A stretch of DNA of 64,000 nt from Ochotona curzoniae (GCF_017591425.1 NW_024465885.1:37952501-38016500); one strand, 5' to 3'. Positions 23,570-36,060 are shown, counted from the stretch's first letter. Notes: generated from the sequence alone by a model not told the origin. Numbers and translations are program-made.

Positions 23570-23813
23570 TTTTGAAGAATTATTTGTTTTTATTGGAATG
23601 ACAGATTTATAAAGACAAGGAGAGACATAGAGAAAGATCTTCTACCCTCTAGTTCACTCTGCAAGTGGCTGCAAGGGGCTGGAACTGAATCAATCTAAAG
23701 CCAGGAGCCAGGAGCTTCTTCATGGTCTCCCACACGGTTTTGGAGTCCAAAGGACATCTTTCACTGCTTTCAAGGTGAGGACCTTAACCACTATGCTGTT
23801 GCGCTGGGCCCCT
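23570..23813 (-). mobile_element. C-type SINE, minus strand, internally deleted
   Basis: Minus-strand order: GGGCCCAGCGCAACAGCATAGTGGTTAAGG head, then directly '...gaaagcagtgaaag', so about 80 bp that should hold the B box and the CCAGCTCCCTG block are missing. The rest (tctcccacacggttttggag, gccaggagccaggagcttct, ttcactctgcaagtggc, tttttattggaatgacag) is intact. The loss of the B box region makes it transcriptionally dead. Confidence 0.85.
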
Positions 23814-24425
23814 CGTGCAATATCTTGCCATGACATATTTATAACCTATAGATTCTAAATGCTTTCATTCTAAGCAGAATTCTTGTGCTTTTTTCCCCAC
23901 CGTCTCATGTTCCTAACCTGTGAAACAGAGACTTCTAAAGTATTATTTTTTAATGCAAGGATATAGGTTTAGAATTTCTTGCTTAGCAAATAAACAGTGA
24001 GCAACCCTAATAAGAAACAATTCCATGGGAGAGGACCATCTTATTGTTGACCCTGGACCATCCTCTACCTGCTAGCATCAGTGTTGAGTTAAACTATGGA
24101 ATGGTGCCATGCGTGAGGTGCTTCATTCTGGCTCATCACCTTCTCGATCAAGCTCAAAAAGTATATTTAAGGGAAGGGGCTCAGAACTTCAACAGTGCCC
24201 TGCGGAACCAGGATAGTAATTGAATTGTAGACTAAAAGAACTAACATGTTTCATTTGGCGAAATATTGCTTCCTTTTTCATGCACTTGACAATTTCCCCC
24301 TCTTCCAACAAGATACTTCACCCAAATAGCCAAAGTAAAAAGTATGTTTGCTTTTTATGTACAAATTATTTTAGAATAAGATACTGGATTACTATTCTAG
24401 AAAATAAAGCTTTATCCTGTGTATG

Positions 24426-24428
<3 letters not shown>
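23814..24428. other. Intergenic sequence, nothing recognised
   Basis: No repeat or gene recognised. The 97-codon frame at 24220-24513 is only open because it runs into the CT/CA array. Confidence 0.45.
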
Positions 24429-24488
<60 letters not shown>

Positions 24489-24505
24489 GCATGCACGTGC
24501 ACACA
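24429..24505. repeat. Compound (CT)n(CA)n microsatellite
   Basis: About 38 bp of CT followed directly by about 20 bp of CA and a degenerate 'cgcatgcacgtgcacaca' end. The same two-part structure occurs at 45211-45273. Confidence 0.95.
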
Positions 24506-24839
24506 GAGAATAAGCTGTTCCCAAATTTATTTTTTTAATTACAAAAGTAGACAGTGTGTGTTCTTTAATCATATATTTCAGATCCTTTGTGGAATAGAAC
24601 CTTAGAGAACAAACGCAACAAAAACTGGTCTGGGGTAATTAAATTAAAGACAGGCATCTAAATGATTTGATGTGGAAAGGCCAAGATTGACCAAATGGAC
24701 TGGGAACTATTGACTTGCTAGTGATGTTTTAGTCTATAGATTGTAAGTAGGGAGAGGAAGTTGAAATGATTGTTCAGTGATTGCTCCATCCAGAAATGAG
24801 ATAGCCCAATGATGGGAAGTTAGGAACTTGGCATGTCAC

Positions 24840-25012
24840 TGCCCATATTTCAGCCCTATGTCTTCCCTTTGTCGTCTAACCTTAAACAAATGGCTTCACT
24901 TCTCTGTTATTTAATTTTTTTTCTCTGTAAAATTGAGTTAAGTTCTATATCTAGCAAGAAGTAGTATCTAAAGTTCGAGTGAGACAACTCATATAAAATA
25001 TAAAGCACATGC
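24840..25012 (+). repeat. MIR element
   Basis: The order 'ctaaccttaaacaaatggct', 'tcacttctctgttatttaat', 'ttctctgtaaaattgagtta', 'gagacaactcatataaaata' and 'taaagcaca' follows the MIR core and 3' part (ccttgggcaagtta... cctctctgtgcctcag... ctgtaaaatggg... aaatgagt... aaagcgc). Very old tRNA-derived SINE shared by mammals. The 5' head is not clear. Confidence 0.7.
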
Positions 25013-25309
25013 ATTTTTTTGTAAAAGGTAATTTTAACTATTCAAAACATTTCCCATTTCATTGTGAAATTTTTGAACAATAAAATGGAAAGATACTCTT
25101 GCATTATTCATTCAGTAGAGACACATGCTGTATTTTCAAAAGTAAGACCATAAGATATGGTAAATAAAAAATGAGATACAGGAAATGTGATGCTATGTAA
25201 TGGTTAGCACTATATAGAAAAACAGACTCCGCCCTCTAAATCACTTGGGTATCTTTTAAAGGCCATGTTACTTTTATAGGGGAGTCTAAATGAACAGGAA
25301 CTAATTCAT

Positions 25310-25620
25310 CCACCCATCTATTCTTTCATTCTTCCATTGAAGTGTTCTTTATGTCACACCTGCCACGTAATAGACTGAAAACACAAAGATTGTTATGAAC
25401 TCTAACTTTAAGAAATTGGAGAGCTAATGAAATGATATGCAAAGATAAAATTGTAATTGATGTAAGGTATAGCACTGGGGGAGCTAAGCAATTTCAAGAC
25501 TTGATTTTAACCCAACAATTAGGTTTGGATATGCAGTCCATCAGAAAAAGGGACAGAAATGTGTAGACTAAGGAAGATGTGCAAGGAGATGACAAATTCT
25601 GAAACAGAAAAGCTTCCTAC
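25310..25620 (+). repeat. L2-like fragment
   Basis: 'catctattctttcattcttcc', then 'aacacaaagattgttatgaa', 'ggagagctaatgaaatgata' and 'tgtaaggtatagcactgggg' resemble the L2 3' region (ttcattcattcaac... acaaagatgaataaga... aaggagctcaca... ataagtgct). Ancient and diverged; boundaries are approximate. Confidence 0.5.
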
Positions 25621-26495
25621 TTAACCATGTAGGGGAGGCTTTTTAATGCCATACTAAGACATTTTGGCAATATAAAACTATAGTATCGAGTCATAATTTT
25701 ACCTAGACTTTCCTATTATGAGGGAAAAGGAATCAGAAAAGATAGGAAGTTTGAGATACCCACTAGAAAAAACACCAGTTAATGGTCTAAACTAGATGAC
25801 AGATTCCTTGGCTGGGAAACAGTAAAAAGATAAAAACAAAAAATAAGAAAGCAAGCAAAGAAAAAAACTTTAAATTAGTTTGGGATCTTCTGGAGCCTAA
25901 AACTATATTTATTTCATGTGAAGATATAATATGCCTTGCAGTTTAGTAATCATGATATTCTAAAATTGATATTGCTGTATTCTGATATAAAACTGAAAGT
26001 GCAAAGGTTTTACATAGATCTCTAGAATTTGCTTTATTTATAAACTAGTCTATCAGCTAATGGGTTTATCTTAGAAACAGAGGTAGCTTTTTCTTTAATA
26101 TCAGCTTCCTAAAATCCAGTTGTGAGAGATGTCTTGGTATAAAATATGTGCCTTTAAACTTTATGCTTTTGGAGGACATTTCTAAGATGAAAACTAAGTG
26201 GTCATATTTCAATACATTTTCCTTTACAGTTTTGTGTAAAATGACCCATGATCTATTTGGGCTTATATGAGCTGTGCTCATGAATATATATGAGGAAAAT
26301 GCCTTGAAGCTCTTACTTAATTCATTTATGAACACGGTTCACTTTCTGGAAAGGTGTTCATGCAGAGCAGCTGCTTAGAAACACACAATGTCCCAGGGGC
26401 AGCTCGAGGCATGCCTAGGTGCTCTCTGCAAAGGGTGTTGTCACGCATCTCAAAATCATAAACTCAACACGGATGGCATCTCGTTTTCATAGGTG
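25621..26495. other. AT-rich intergenic sequence, nothing recognised
   Basis: No gene or clear repeat. An A-rich stretch (25825-25870) and an 89-codon minus-strand frame at 26066-26335 with no recognisable motif. Confidence 0.45.
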
Positions 26496-26499
26496 AGGT

Positions 26500-26650
26500 T
26501 TTGTTCTGCCACTTTCAGAACTTGGAAAAATTTAAATTTGTCTGATCATATCTTGCCTCATCCATAAATTGAAGGTATAAATTCTATATCATTAAGTTGT
26601 GGTGAATGACAAGTAAAGACTAGACAAATAATCAATTATAGGCATATTTT
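26500..26650 (+). repeat. MIR-like element
   Basis: 'ttctgccactttcagaactt', 'cttgcctcatccataaattg' and 'gttgtggtgaatgacaagta' parallel MIR (ctgccact... cctcatctgtaaaatg... gttgtgaggattaaatg). Diverged, moderate support only. Confidence 0.55.
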
Positions 26651-27299
26651 CCTCTTCATATAATACAGAACAAAGAACACATTATACAACTCTTACGGTA
26701 GGATTCTGATTTATTAGTATACAACATTTCAAGACCATAATAAAATGTCCGTGATGCTCAGCTCAAGTTGCACTTGAACTGACTTTTAAAATTAATGATA
26801 TTCTTATTATACTATAAACATTGCTTGATAACACAATCCATTATCACAATCCAGAACTCTTGACATTTTATTGTGCTGTCAGTTGTTGGGATTCTCAGTT
26901 GGTCATGGAATCTGCTCTTGTCATGTAAGAGGGTTTGGTAAACCAGTCGGGGGAGATGAGCCACTTCCAGGAGCCCACGCTCTCAGTTATGGCCAATCAA
27001 GCAGGTGGGCAAAACATGGAATCCAATAAGCATCATGTTTTACATAACTTGAGCATCACATCACTCACTCAAATGCACAGCCAGGCAAGTAGAAAAAGAT
27101 TCTTAGAGATAAATTAGTGAACTTAAAATCTGAAACAGCTCGGGCCAGAATTATTGCAATACAATTGTGCATGTTGAGGCTTTTTTTTTTAAATGAAAAT
27201 GCTATAAGTAGCTATATGCTTTTTAAATGATTATGCCAATTGTTAAAATTTATGTCAAATATTTAGTCCTTTTTTCTACTTTGTTTTGAAAGTTTTTTT
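26651..27299. other. Intergenic sequence, nothing recognised
   Basis: No gene or clear repeat seen. T/A runs near 27180 and 27290 lead into the following SINE. Confidence 0.4.
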
Positions 27300-27650
27300 T
27301 CTCTTTTTAAGATTTATTAATTTATTTGAAAGGCAAGGTTATAAGAATGCAAGAGGCAAGCAAAGATAACAATTTTGCCTCTGCTGTGTGACTTCCTGAG
27401 CAGCTGTAATGGCCAGGGCTGGGCCATATTGAAGCCAGGAAACCAAGAGTTTCATCTGGACTCCCAGTGAGGATTCATAGTCTCAAGCATTGCGTTGTCT
27501 TCCTCTGTCAGTTGTATTGTTGGGGGAACTGGGTGCTGTTTACAGTAGCAAGCAGCTGGAAGTGGAGGAGCCAGGACTTGAACCAGCATCCACATGGGAT
27601 ATCAGCACTGCAAGAGATGGCTTCACCTCTATGTCACAGCAACAGCCCCA
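27300..27650 (-). mobile_element. Older C-type SINE, minus strand
   Basis: Begins on the plus strand with 'tttttaagatttattaattt' (the reversed A-rich tail) and ends 'atgtcacagcaacagcccc'. Between are 'ggagccaggacttgaaccag' and 'catccacatgggatatcag', antisense of the tRNA-like B box region. This is the older rabbit-like sub-type, about 350 bp. Confidence 0.75.
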
Positions 27651-28086
27651 GATACTGAGTTAATATTTTGGAAATAAAAATTTTTGAGAGATAAATTTGA
27701 TTTCTTTATTCCATTTTCCTTTTTTTTTATGTATTAGAAATTGTTCATGGCTAGAGAATGAAGGTGGGAGACAAAGATCTAATATTTGAATTATTCATTA
27801 GGATATGCACATCTGATATTTAGGTAACTAAACAACATCTGCTGATCTCAGCATAGCAAATTACAGAACAGATCTGAGGGTATAGCAGTGATATATACTA
27901 TTTCATGAGGTCGGCATTTATCCAATATCAAATAGAAGACTTCTCAATGTTGCAAGACTACTCATATGTGTATATCAGTGGCTCGATTTGGTTGGTCTCT
28001 CTGAGGGTAAAAGACCTCATTTTTCTGGAAGCAGGTCTATATTTTATCAGAAGTCTAGAAAGATAAGTGTAGGTTGCAGTATTCTT

Positions 28087-28392
28087 TTTTTTTAAGATTT
28101 TTTTATTGGAAAGTCAGATATACAGAGATGAGGAGAGACAGAGAGGAAGATCTTCTATTCACTGGTTCACTCCCCAAGTGGCTGCAATGGTTGGATTTGC
28201 ACTGATCTGAGGCAAGGAGCTGAGAGCTTCTTCTGAGTCTTGCACTTGGGTGCAGGATCCGAAGGCTTTGGGCCATCCTCAACAGCTTTCCCAGGCCACA
28301 AAGAGGGAGCTGGATGGGAAGTGGGACAACCTGGATTAGAACTGGACCCATATGGGATCCAGGCACATTCAAGGTGAGGACTAGCCTGGTTC
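28087..28392 (-). mobile_element. C-type SINE, minus strand, with target-site duplication
   Basis: Full body from 'ttttttattggaaagtcag' to 'gaggactagcctggt'; contains antisense CCAGCTCCCTC and CCCATATGGG. Flanked by cagtattctt (28077-28086) and caatattctt (28393-28402), a 10-bp duplication with one mismatch. The tRNA-like head is shortened at its outer end. Confidence 0.88.
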
Positions 28393-28402
28393 CAATATTC
28401 TT

Positions 28403-28789
28403 AAGGAAATGTTAGAACTGTATATTATTGACAAGTCATTTGGGATTTAAGATTAAATCCCCAATTTATTTATTTATTTATTTAATATGCTCTCTGGAAA
28501 CATGTTTGCAGAGCCTGGGGGTGGAAAGACAGTGCATTTTCACATAGTGTCTTCTTATCAGAATGACATTGGGGAAGGATAGGAGACTTTGAGTGCACTT
28601 GTAGGGGCATGACATTCACAACCAGCACAGGCCAACAAGGCACATGACACCTGATGCTCAAGGTCAAGAGGAAAGAGTTGTGACTTGAAGTCTTTCATGC
28701 TGTACCCTAAGTTAACTTAGACAAGTGAGAAGCAGCACTGAGGCTGAAGGTACAATTTCCAAACAGCTTTGAGGGATGCTTTGGCAGGC
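28403..28789. other. Intergenic sequence with an (ATTT)n tract
   Basis: (ATTT)5 at about 28463-28485; otherwise unique sequence without a recognisable gene. Confidence 0.5.
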
Positions 28790-29350
28790 AGAATCAGCGA
28801 GACAAGTATCCTGTCCTGTGTAAGACCTGATAATAGAAGCAACCAATCAGTCAGTTCTCTTTCCTTATCAAATGAAATGCATGGGTGATACTGTTCAGAG
28901 GACGAATAACCCTGTTAGTTCGGACCTTCCATTCTGCAGACGCCAAGACATATGGTATTACACAATGCCAAGAATGCACTGGGGAACTGCCTCTGTGAAG
29001 AGATTGGATGGGAAAAAGCAGGAGGCCAGAGTGTTGTCATGTTGTGATGCAAGTTTAACCTCTAATGAAAGAAACTGGGAAGAAAAAAACGCATGACTTT
29101 GGGATGAGGCATCTTTGGCTGTCACACAGGTTTAGGAAAAGTCTGAGTTGAAGTTACATGCAGAGCCATCTCCTGTGTACAGGCGATGGGCATCATGAGT
29201 AAGCCAGGAAACATTCTAAAAAAAAATCAGTCTTTCGACAGCGTATTCTTGGACTTCCCAGGTACTGGTGCTGAGACAAATAAATGTGTATTGTTTAAGC
29301 CATCCAATGTATGGCATTTTATTACAGTGATTTGAGCAGATGAATACAAA
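28790..29350 (+). repeat. Ancient mammalian interspersed repeat (copy 2)
   Basis: The 3' end is clear: 'ttcttggacttcccaggtac', 'gagacaaataaatgtgtatt', 'gtttaagccatccaatgtat' and 'ggcattttattacagtgatt'. This follows the common order 'cttggacttcccagcctcc... gagaaataaat... gtttaagccaccc... ggtattttgttatagcag'. Same family as 10266-10612 and 57590-57935. The 5' limit is a guess. Confidence 0.65.
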
Positions 29351-30060
29351 TATTTAATAATGAAACCTCAAAGGCAAAATGGGTATACTTTTTCGGTTTG
29401 GCAGTGGAGTGTTTCTGAGCAATCAGTATGCGGCTGAGTCTCTCGGGTTGCTGTACGTTCTTTGCTGTAATTGTTGCTTCTCCTGATAGCTGGCTGGCTC
29501 GGAAGTTGATCTGTCAATCACAAGTCTTTGTTACAAACAGAAACCACTGGATCAGAATGAGCCAGAAATATGTTTATTGGGAAGATTTGAAACACCCCTC
29601 GAATCGTGAGCTCGGAAGTTAGACCTGAGGTCCTTGAATACTCCCCCACCCTCAGCTGCACTGCTGAGAAATCATTCCAACTGTCTTGAATACCAGATGC
29701 TACTGTCTGCACTGCAGCTCACTGTGCATCCATTCCATTTGCATGGAGCCTGATCCTGCCGCCATTGTTGCCTGGCAGGGAAAGCTACCTCCATTTCCTT
29801 CTTCATTATGTTACCAGCTCTCATAGGCAGAGCTGAACTCTTTTACTTATGAGCAAGTGTAAAGGAGGTTGCAAAATACTTAATGTTTTCAGCACTTGAA
29901 AGGGAAGAAAATCTTTGTGCCCTCTTAAGCCTGGGAGACTAGAGGATTCTTCAAATAAACACTGATGTTCAATTGATAACAAGTTAACGTTGCTAATGAA
30001 ACAGCAGTGCTAAAAAATCTTAAACCACATCTTGAAGAATGGAATGTTTTACGTCAGCAC
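29351..30060. other. Intergenic sequence, nothing recognised
   Basis: No gene or repeat recognised. Two opposed frames of 64 codons near 29428-29712 overlap each other and look like chance. Confidence 0.45.
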
Positions 30061-30075
30061 AGGAGTTCTAGTCTT

Positions 30076-30408
30076 TTCTTTTTTAAGAATTATATATTTT
30101 ATCAGAAAGGCAGATTTTATAGAGTGGAGAGACAGAGAAAAAGATCTTTCATCTGCTAGTTCACTCCTCAAATGGCCACAAGAGCTGGGGCTGAGCTGGG
30201 CTGATCCAAAGTCAGGAGCTAAGAGTTTCTTCTGGGTCTTCCAGGTGGATGAGGGATCCCAAGGACTCAGCTATCCTCTGCTACTTTCCCAGGCAACCAG
30301 CAGGGAACTGGATGGAAAGTGGAGCAGACAGGATATAAACAGGTACTCACATGGGATCCTGGTGTTTGCGGGGCGAGGATTTAGCCACTGAACCATCACA
30401 TCAGACTC
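30076..30408 (-). mobile_element. C-type SINE, minus strand, with target-site duplication
   Basis: Complete antisense copy from 'ttctttttaagaattatat' to 'aaccatcacatcagactc'. Flanks are aggagttctagtctt (30061-30075) and aggagctctactctt (30409-30423), a 15-bp duplication with two mismatches, which gives both ends. The 119-codon plus-strand frame at 30032-30391 is antisense SINE and not a gene. Confidence 0.9.
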
Positions 30409-30423
30409 AGGAGCTCTACTCTT

Positions 30424-33400
30424 ATACAATATGGGACTTCTTGGTAGAAATAAAAACTAACAATTTTATCTGATCGTTATTAGAAAAAAACAATTATTGG
30501 GAGACCTTTCAGCCTTTTGTTTTCAAAGAAGCTTGGCTTTTCCAAATGTCTCTAGTTAGAAATTAGTTGCAATTGAGCTGCTTAGCAAATTCCTGTAAAT
30601 CCTCTGATTTACTTGCTTTCTTCCCATGAGGCTCCATATATTATTACTCTCATGTTATTTATGGTATTTATGTCCCACCAGTCTTATAATGAAAGTTATG
30701 CCTGTCCAGTTGGTAGTTTTTTGTAACAGCCAACATTATCCTTTATGCTTACTATGTATTCAGTGCACATTGCTACAAAAAACTGCATGAAATCGTTTTC
30801 TGTAGGCATCACCTTACATGTAATGAGAAGACAGGATAAAATACATTGTTACTGCAGATATTTATATGATCTAGAGCAGATTTAAATTTCTATTAAGTCA
30901 TTTGAATTCTGAAAATTTATTTATTCATTCCCCTCTAGAGTACAATCCACATGCATACCTATTTTATGCGTATATTCATGCTATCTCAGAGAGCTGTGAA
31001 ATGACAGAGAACACATAATGATTATCAATTTTCCTTAAGAACTACAGTTATAAGCAATTGTTCTTCACAGGATTCAAAAAACTTTACATTTAAATAGGAA
31101 GATTCAGTGAGCTTGAAAATCTTAAAACGAGCATCTTTTGGCGCGGTAAAATGCACTCCCAATGAATCCAAAGTAAGTAACTAACCACAGGCCTGTGCAT
31201 GTCCTGGAGCCTCCAAAGCTAGGATGTCACTTAGGGGCAGGCAGAGGAGACTGAGTCAGAGTGATCCAAATCCCCCTGTCTCTGCTTCTAACATGAATAC
31301 TGTGCTGTACCCCTGTCCAAAGGGATTTTTTTGTATCTATCCTTTTCTTTATGTGTGTTACTGAGCCCGGCTGTTAAGACCTCAGCATCAGGTCTTTTGA
31401 AAAGTCAGGGTGTCGGTTGCTGTGGTGTATTTGTGCTGAACTCTGTCATCTACTTGTTTCCTTTGTTATCATTAATCTTCCTTCTCCAGCTATTTCCAAA
31501 ATTCCCATTCACGTGCCTGCAGGCTGCCTGTGCAGGCTTTCCTGTTGAATTCCTCTAATAGTTGGAATGGGTGAGGTGGATGGCATTCCTGTGCTGAATC
31601 CTTGTACCTGCTCTCTGAAAGCCTATACCACAGGAAGTGGTTCTTAGCAAGCTGTCAAGCCAGAAAGGAGATAATGAATCATTAGCTGAAAACTCAGTAG
31701 CTGACAAGACATAATGTGCCAGCCTTCAGTAGCGTGTGCATTTTCTTCTGGATGTTATTTAAAAACTGAAGGTTGCTTCCTAACCTCTATACAGGTTTCA
31801 AATGTCAATGAATTTTTATGAAGATCCAGTCAAGAAACAAATTAAAGTAAGAAGGGAAACATAAAGATTATCTAACCACATTTTTTGAACTACTGAACAG
31901 CTACAGCTGCTTGACTTGTACCGAAAGATATATATAGCTAGTTGTTTTTCCAAGAATTTCTTGATTTAAGTCATCATAAGTGCAATCATTCAAATAAATA
32001 CATCTTGTGTCTATCCTTTCTCTCTTCTGATTCCTCTTCCTCTTACCCTATATCCATCACTTTTTGTGAATAAGGAAATATATAACTCAAATTTTAAAAG
32101 CCTTGATTTGATGAGCATTTCAATTGTCATGATAAAAAAAAAGTCCTAGTAAAAATAACCAAAAAAAATTATTAGTAAGGTTTACACACCCAAGTTCCAA
32201 ACTTCTAAATTAAAATTAAATATTTCCTTTTTTGCTCCTTCATTCACTGATGCATGGAGTTATTTAAAACTTTACATAATATCTCCATCCCCATAGCTCA
32301 TTAACTTACATATAGAGATTATATGTCAAATCCATTTATAGATTCACCAAGTCATTTATAAACTTCAGTGATTTAATCATTAGGGAGGAAATGTGTTAAC
32401 CACCATAAAAACCAGTGTCATTGGGGAAACAACCTATTTTAGTTCTTGCTATTGGTGGCATTATTTGTGCTAATGTTATACATCTCCATAAACCTAAGAA
32501 AGTGGCTTGCTTAAACTTACTATTGGGCATGAGTAAACATTTTTTGAAGGTGGAATATAGTTTTACCATGTAATATGCACCAAAAATGAGTCTAGAAAAG
32601 GAAATCATTCATTATCAGTGTCACTTGTTACTGCAGCCACAATCAATAGAACATTAAACGTCTCACTTGATTGCTCTGAATGGGGAACAAACATGAAGAT
32701 CCCAGTGCACTCTTGTCACAATGGTATGACTTGTAAATGTCAATGAGGACTTACTCAACACTAAAAGGCTATAAGGATTTGCAGAGCGAATTTCAAAATT
32801 CATCCAAGACAGTGAAGGTTACACGAGGAAAGGGCAACAATATATAACGTACATGCACAGATAACATGAAATATAAATGGATAAAAAAGAGCCAAATCCT
32901 GTTATGATTGGAGTGTTATACTTGATATTCTAGAAAGAGCATGTAAAGAAACCTGTAAGCTTGGCATTATGAATATTTTATTATGGATCTTGCTTTATAT
33001 TCATAAAAGCATATTTCTTTTCTAACATAAGCAGCTTGTCTATATGGGTGGAAAGCAAAGAGCAGCCTTACAGATACATGCAACTGAGTATAAAACACTC
33101 AAATGGGTTGCAAACCCTTTCCGGGAAGTTATCTTTTAAAGCTTACAGTCTGCAAGATTTAACTACATAAAACTTTTATCTCTATACCAACCTTGGTTAA
33201 ATTTGCCTTTTGTTAATTTTGTATGCTGTTCCACATACGTCATTCTCTATAGAGAAGTTCTTGACAATTCCACGAGGCCCTCATTTTAGTGTTTTCAGAA
33301 TTCCATGTAATAGAAGCAGGACATCCTGACACAAGAGGAGTTTGAACAGGTAGACACAAAAACACATCTGAAAGATGATCTGGCCATTTTAAAGTCAAAA

Positions 33401-33954
33401 TTCTCTTTCAGGGAACTAGCTATTGTTTCTTTCCATGAAATTACTTCATGTCAAAGCTACTAGAGAAACTTCATGAAGAATTTCAGACTTACATATTTCA
33501 AATAATATAATTTGCATACTCTACAGGTAGTGGGGGGGTGTCAAATTATGAAAAGATGACAAGTTTATTGTTAGTTCAATTCCTGAGAAATACATAACTC
33601 CACAGAGATTACCACACCAACTTTCCAATCATATAGCTGCAGTAATTGAGCATTTTATTCTATTAGCCATTGAGAACTGGTGTTTCCAACACTATGACAA
33701 GTCTTCAAAAGAGTGCAACTTCCTTCAACTCCAAACTTACTCCAGATAGACTTTAATGTGTTTTTCATTCAGATTCCGTAGAATGGAATAGAAGTTCAAT
33801 TTTATTACAACATCTAGAATCAAATAACAGAAAGAAATACATTAAGTATGCCCAATGTTAGAATAAGAAAAACGTTAGATGATAGCAATAATGAAAATAA
33901 GTGTTGGGTGGGTGTCACACATTGTATTCGAATGCTTGAACGTATTTATTAATT
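30424..33954. other. 3.5 kb AT-rich intergenic sequence
   Basis: Nothing coding recognised. A possible L2/MIR trace at 30750-30860 (gcttactatgtattcagtgc), the CpG-containing motif 'ttggcgcggtaaaatg' near 31139, and short A runs. All frames are at most 75 codons. I see no SINE over 3.5 kb, which is unusual for this window. Confidence 0.45.
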
Positions 33955-34170
33955 GCTAATTGCCTGTTATAATCACAGATACTATGACTTAAAATGGTAT
34001 AAATTTATGTACTCACAGGTCTTGGAGTCATCATTTCAAATGTGTCTAGCAGCTGTGGTCCTTCTGGAGGCTCCAAGAGAGGAGGGTTCATTTCCTTGCA
34101 TTTTTCAGCTGCTCAAAGCTTTCCACATTCTCTCACTCATGTCCTCTCATGAACTCATGGCCATATTTTT
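33955..34170 (-). repeat. Ancient mammalian interspersed repeat, second type
   Basis: On the plus strand 'tatgacttaaaatggtataa', 'tactcacaggtcttggagtc', 'gtggtccttctggaggctcc' and 'ttccttgcatttttcagctg' follow a mammal-wide repeat with 'ggcttaaaacaaca... ctcacagttctggaggtc... gttccttctggaggctc... tttccttgccttttccagc'. Strand assignment is by analogy with the related inverted repeat at 50478. Class not assigned. Confidence 0.55.
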
Positions 34171-35127
34171 TCTCTCAATGCAATAATGGTACCTCACAGG
34201 GACAGCTGGAATTTGCTATCTGAATTTGATCACCTTCAGAAAAAGCTGATTTCCACTTGGAATTTATCGATAGCAGGCTCTGTTGCCTGGTTGACCATGG
34301 GAAGTGTCTACAAGGCTCTAGTGTGCGTCATGCTTCTGTAACTGCTTCCACTCTCTTCTCGTCCCAGCTCTTGATAGTCAGTCCCAGTCTGATTTCCACT
34401 TCCGACGCACAGCCTGGCCTTGAATGTTGCTATCATCTCCTGATCCCACAGACCCACCAGCTTTCAGATGCTCACACTGGCTTCATGTTGTTATTAACCA
34501 CGGAGTGTCTCACTACCAACTCTTGTGTCATTTCCTATAAACTCTACCATCAATTTTTCTATTTTAATGAAATTAGAGTGAATTCTGACTTTTTTTTAGA
34601 CTTTGATTGATGAATGTGTCCTTCCTCTGGATTATTGCCTGAGAGCCTTTCAGATCGAATTCCTGTTTTTGTCCTCCACTCTGCAATCCATCCTCTTTAC
34701 TGGAAATTCAGTTGTGTTTCTGGCCTGGGTGCAGCCTTTCCTTCGCTTGTCACTGCTCCATAACTTTACTGATGCCTTTTCTTTTACTGAGAAGTCTGAG
34801 GCCTTTCCTGTTTTGGATTTGTGGAATATAGTATTCCTTCTTGAAATGCCATTTTTTTTTAAGACTAGGTCAGGGATATTTTGTTTTTGGGTTTCCTCAA
34901 AAATCTGATCACACAGATCAAAATCCATTCTCCCATTACTTTCTTGGATATCATAATTCAAAATCATACGCGGTCCTTATGAGATAAATGGTTCAGTTTC
35001 TTTCCTCGCAAGTTTGGGAGCTCGAGAATCTGTGGATCCCTCCCTCACCATTTCCGCAGTAACTCCAACCATATCTAACGTGGAGCAAGCACTCCATCAG
35101 TGTGAAGGGATAGTCTTTAAGTATATG
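34171..35127. other. Intergenic sequence, nothing recognised
   Basis: Overlapping frames of 101-117 codons on both strands (34257-34967) have no recognisable domain and overlap one another antisense. No gene is called. Confidence 0.4.
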
Positions 35128-35142
35128 AGTGGAGGAATTCTT
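35128..35142 (+). repeat. Target-site duplication, left copy (L1)
   Basis: agtggaggaattctt, identical to 37977-37991. It abuts the poly(T) of the minus-strand L1. The junction at the right copy reads TTTT/AA on the minus strand, the preferred cleavage site of the L1 endonuclease. Confidence 0.95.
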
Positions 35143-35459
35143 TTTTTTTTTTTTTGGCTGTTGCATCTCTTTATTCTTAGTATACTTCTTTTTTTTTTTA
35201 CATTTTATTATTATTCATTTTATGATACAGTTCCATATCCCCTTATACCCCTCTTAACTCCCTCCCCCCCACCTAGTTCCTCTATATCATCACTAAAGTA
35301 TGGTTTTTCATACGCAGTCATATGTGCATCATTGCGGGCATGGACAATGGCAGAGAGTCCAAAATCCTATTGTCAAGATATAGTAAACAGTTACATTGTA
35401 ACTCCATTTTTGTCTGGAAGCAGAAATGCATACTACACTGCATCCTCACATCTGGATAT

Positions 35460-36060
35460 GTTAGTCACCATTTCACAGCTACTGTACATCCCCTTAAATG
35501 AAAAGTCATAATACAAAATCAACAATAGAAAGAAAACTAGAAATTTACAATGCCGGGCTCGGCGGCATGGCCTAGCAGCTAAAGTCCTCACCTTGAACAC
35601 GCCAGGATCCCATATGGGCGCCGGTTCTAATCCCGGCAGCTCCACTTCCCATCCAGCTCCCTGTTTGTGGCCTGGGAAAGCAGTCGAGGACGGCCCAAAG
35701 CTTTCGGATCCTGCACCCATGTGGGATACCTGGAAGAAGTTCCTGGCTCCTGGCTCTGGATCGGCATAGCATCGGCCGTTGCACTCACTTGGGGAATGAA
35801 TCATCGGATGGAAGATCTTCCTCTCTGTCTCTCCTCCTCTCTGTATATCTGACTTTCCATAAGTAAAATAAATCTTTAAAAGAATATATATATAATAAAA
35901 AAATTACAATGCTATGAAGTTAAATGACATGTTACTAGATATGACAGTCTCCATTACACAGCTGCTATACATCCCCTTAAATGAAAAACCAAAAAGCAAA
36001 ATCAACCTCAGGGGAAAAAAAGAAATTAGCAACACCAAGAAGTTAAACAACATGCTACTA
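35460..36060 (-). repeat. Two-unit tandem repeat in the L1 3'UTR
   Basis: After removing the inserted SINE, 35464-35552 plus 35912-35935 and 35940-36062 are two related units of about 120 bp. Each has 'cacagctactgtacatcccc'/'cacagctgctatacatcccc', 'cttaaatgaaaa', 'gttaaatgacatgttacta'/'gttaaacaacatgctacta'. The unit pair is part of the L1 3'UTR; a trace of one unit is seen at 39950-40010. Confidence 0.8.
35553..35899 (+). mobile_element. C-type SINE inserted in the L1 3'UTR
   Basis: Full-length, well preserved, opposite in orientation to the host L1. Head CCGGGCTCGGCGGCATGGCCTAG, CCCATATGGGCGCCGG, B box GGTTCTAATCC, tail TAAGTAAAATAAATC. Flanked by aaatttacaatg (35541-35552) and aaaattacaatg (35900-35911). 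Retention of CpGs (ggcgccgg, agtcgagga, gatcggc) points to a recent copy, younger than the L1 it interrupts. Confidence 0.94.

Noticed and set aside
24429..24505. CRISPR-like or coding repeat array
   Set aside because: It is a simple dinucleotide microsatellite without spacers.
35014..35511. 165-codon plus-strand open frame
   Set aside because: It crosses the L1 target duplication and poly(T) and reads the L1 3'UTR in antisense.
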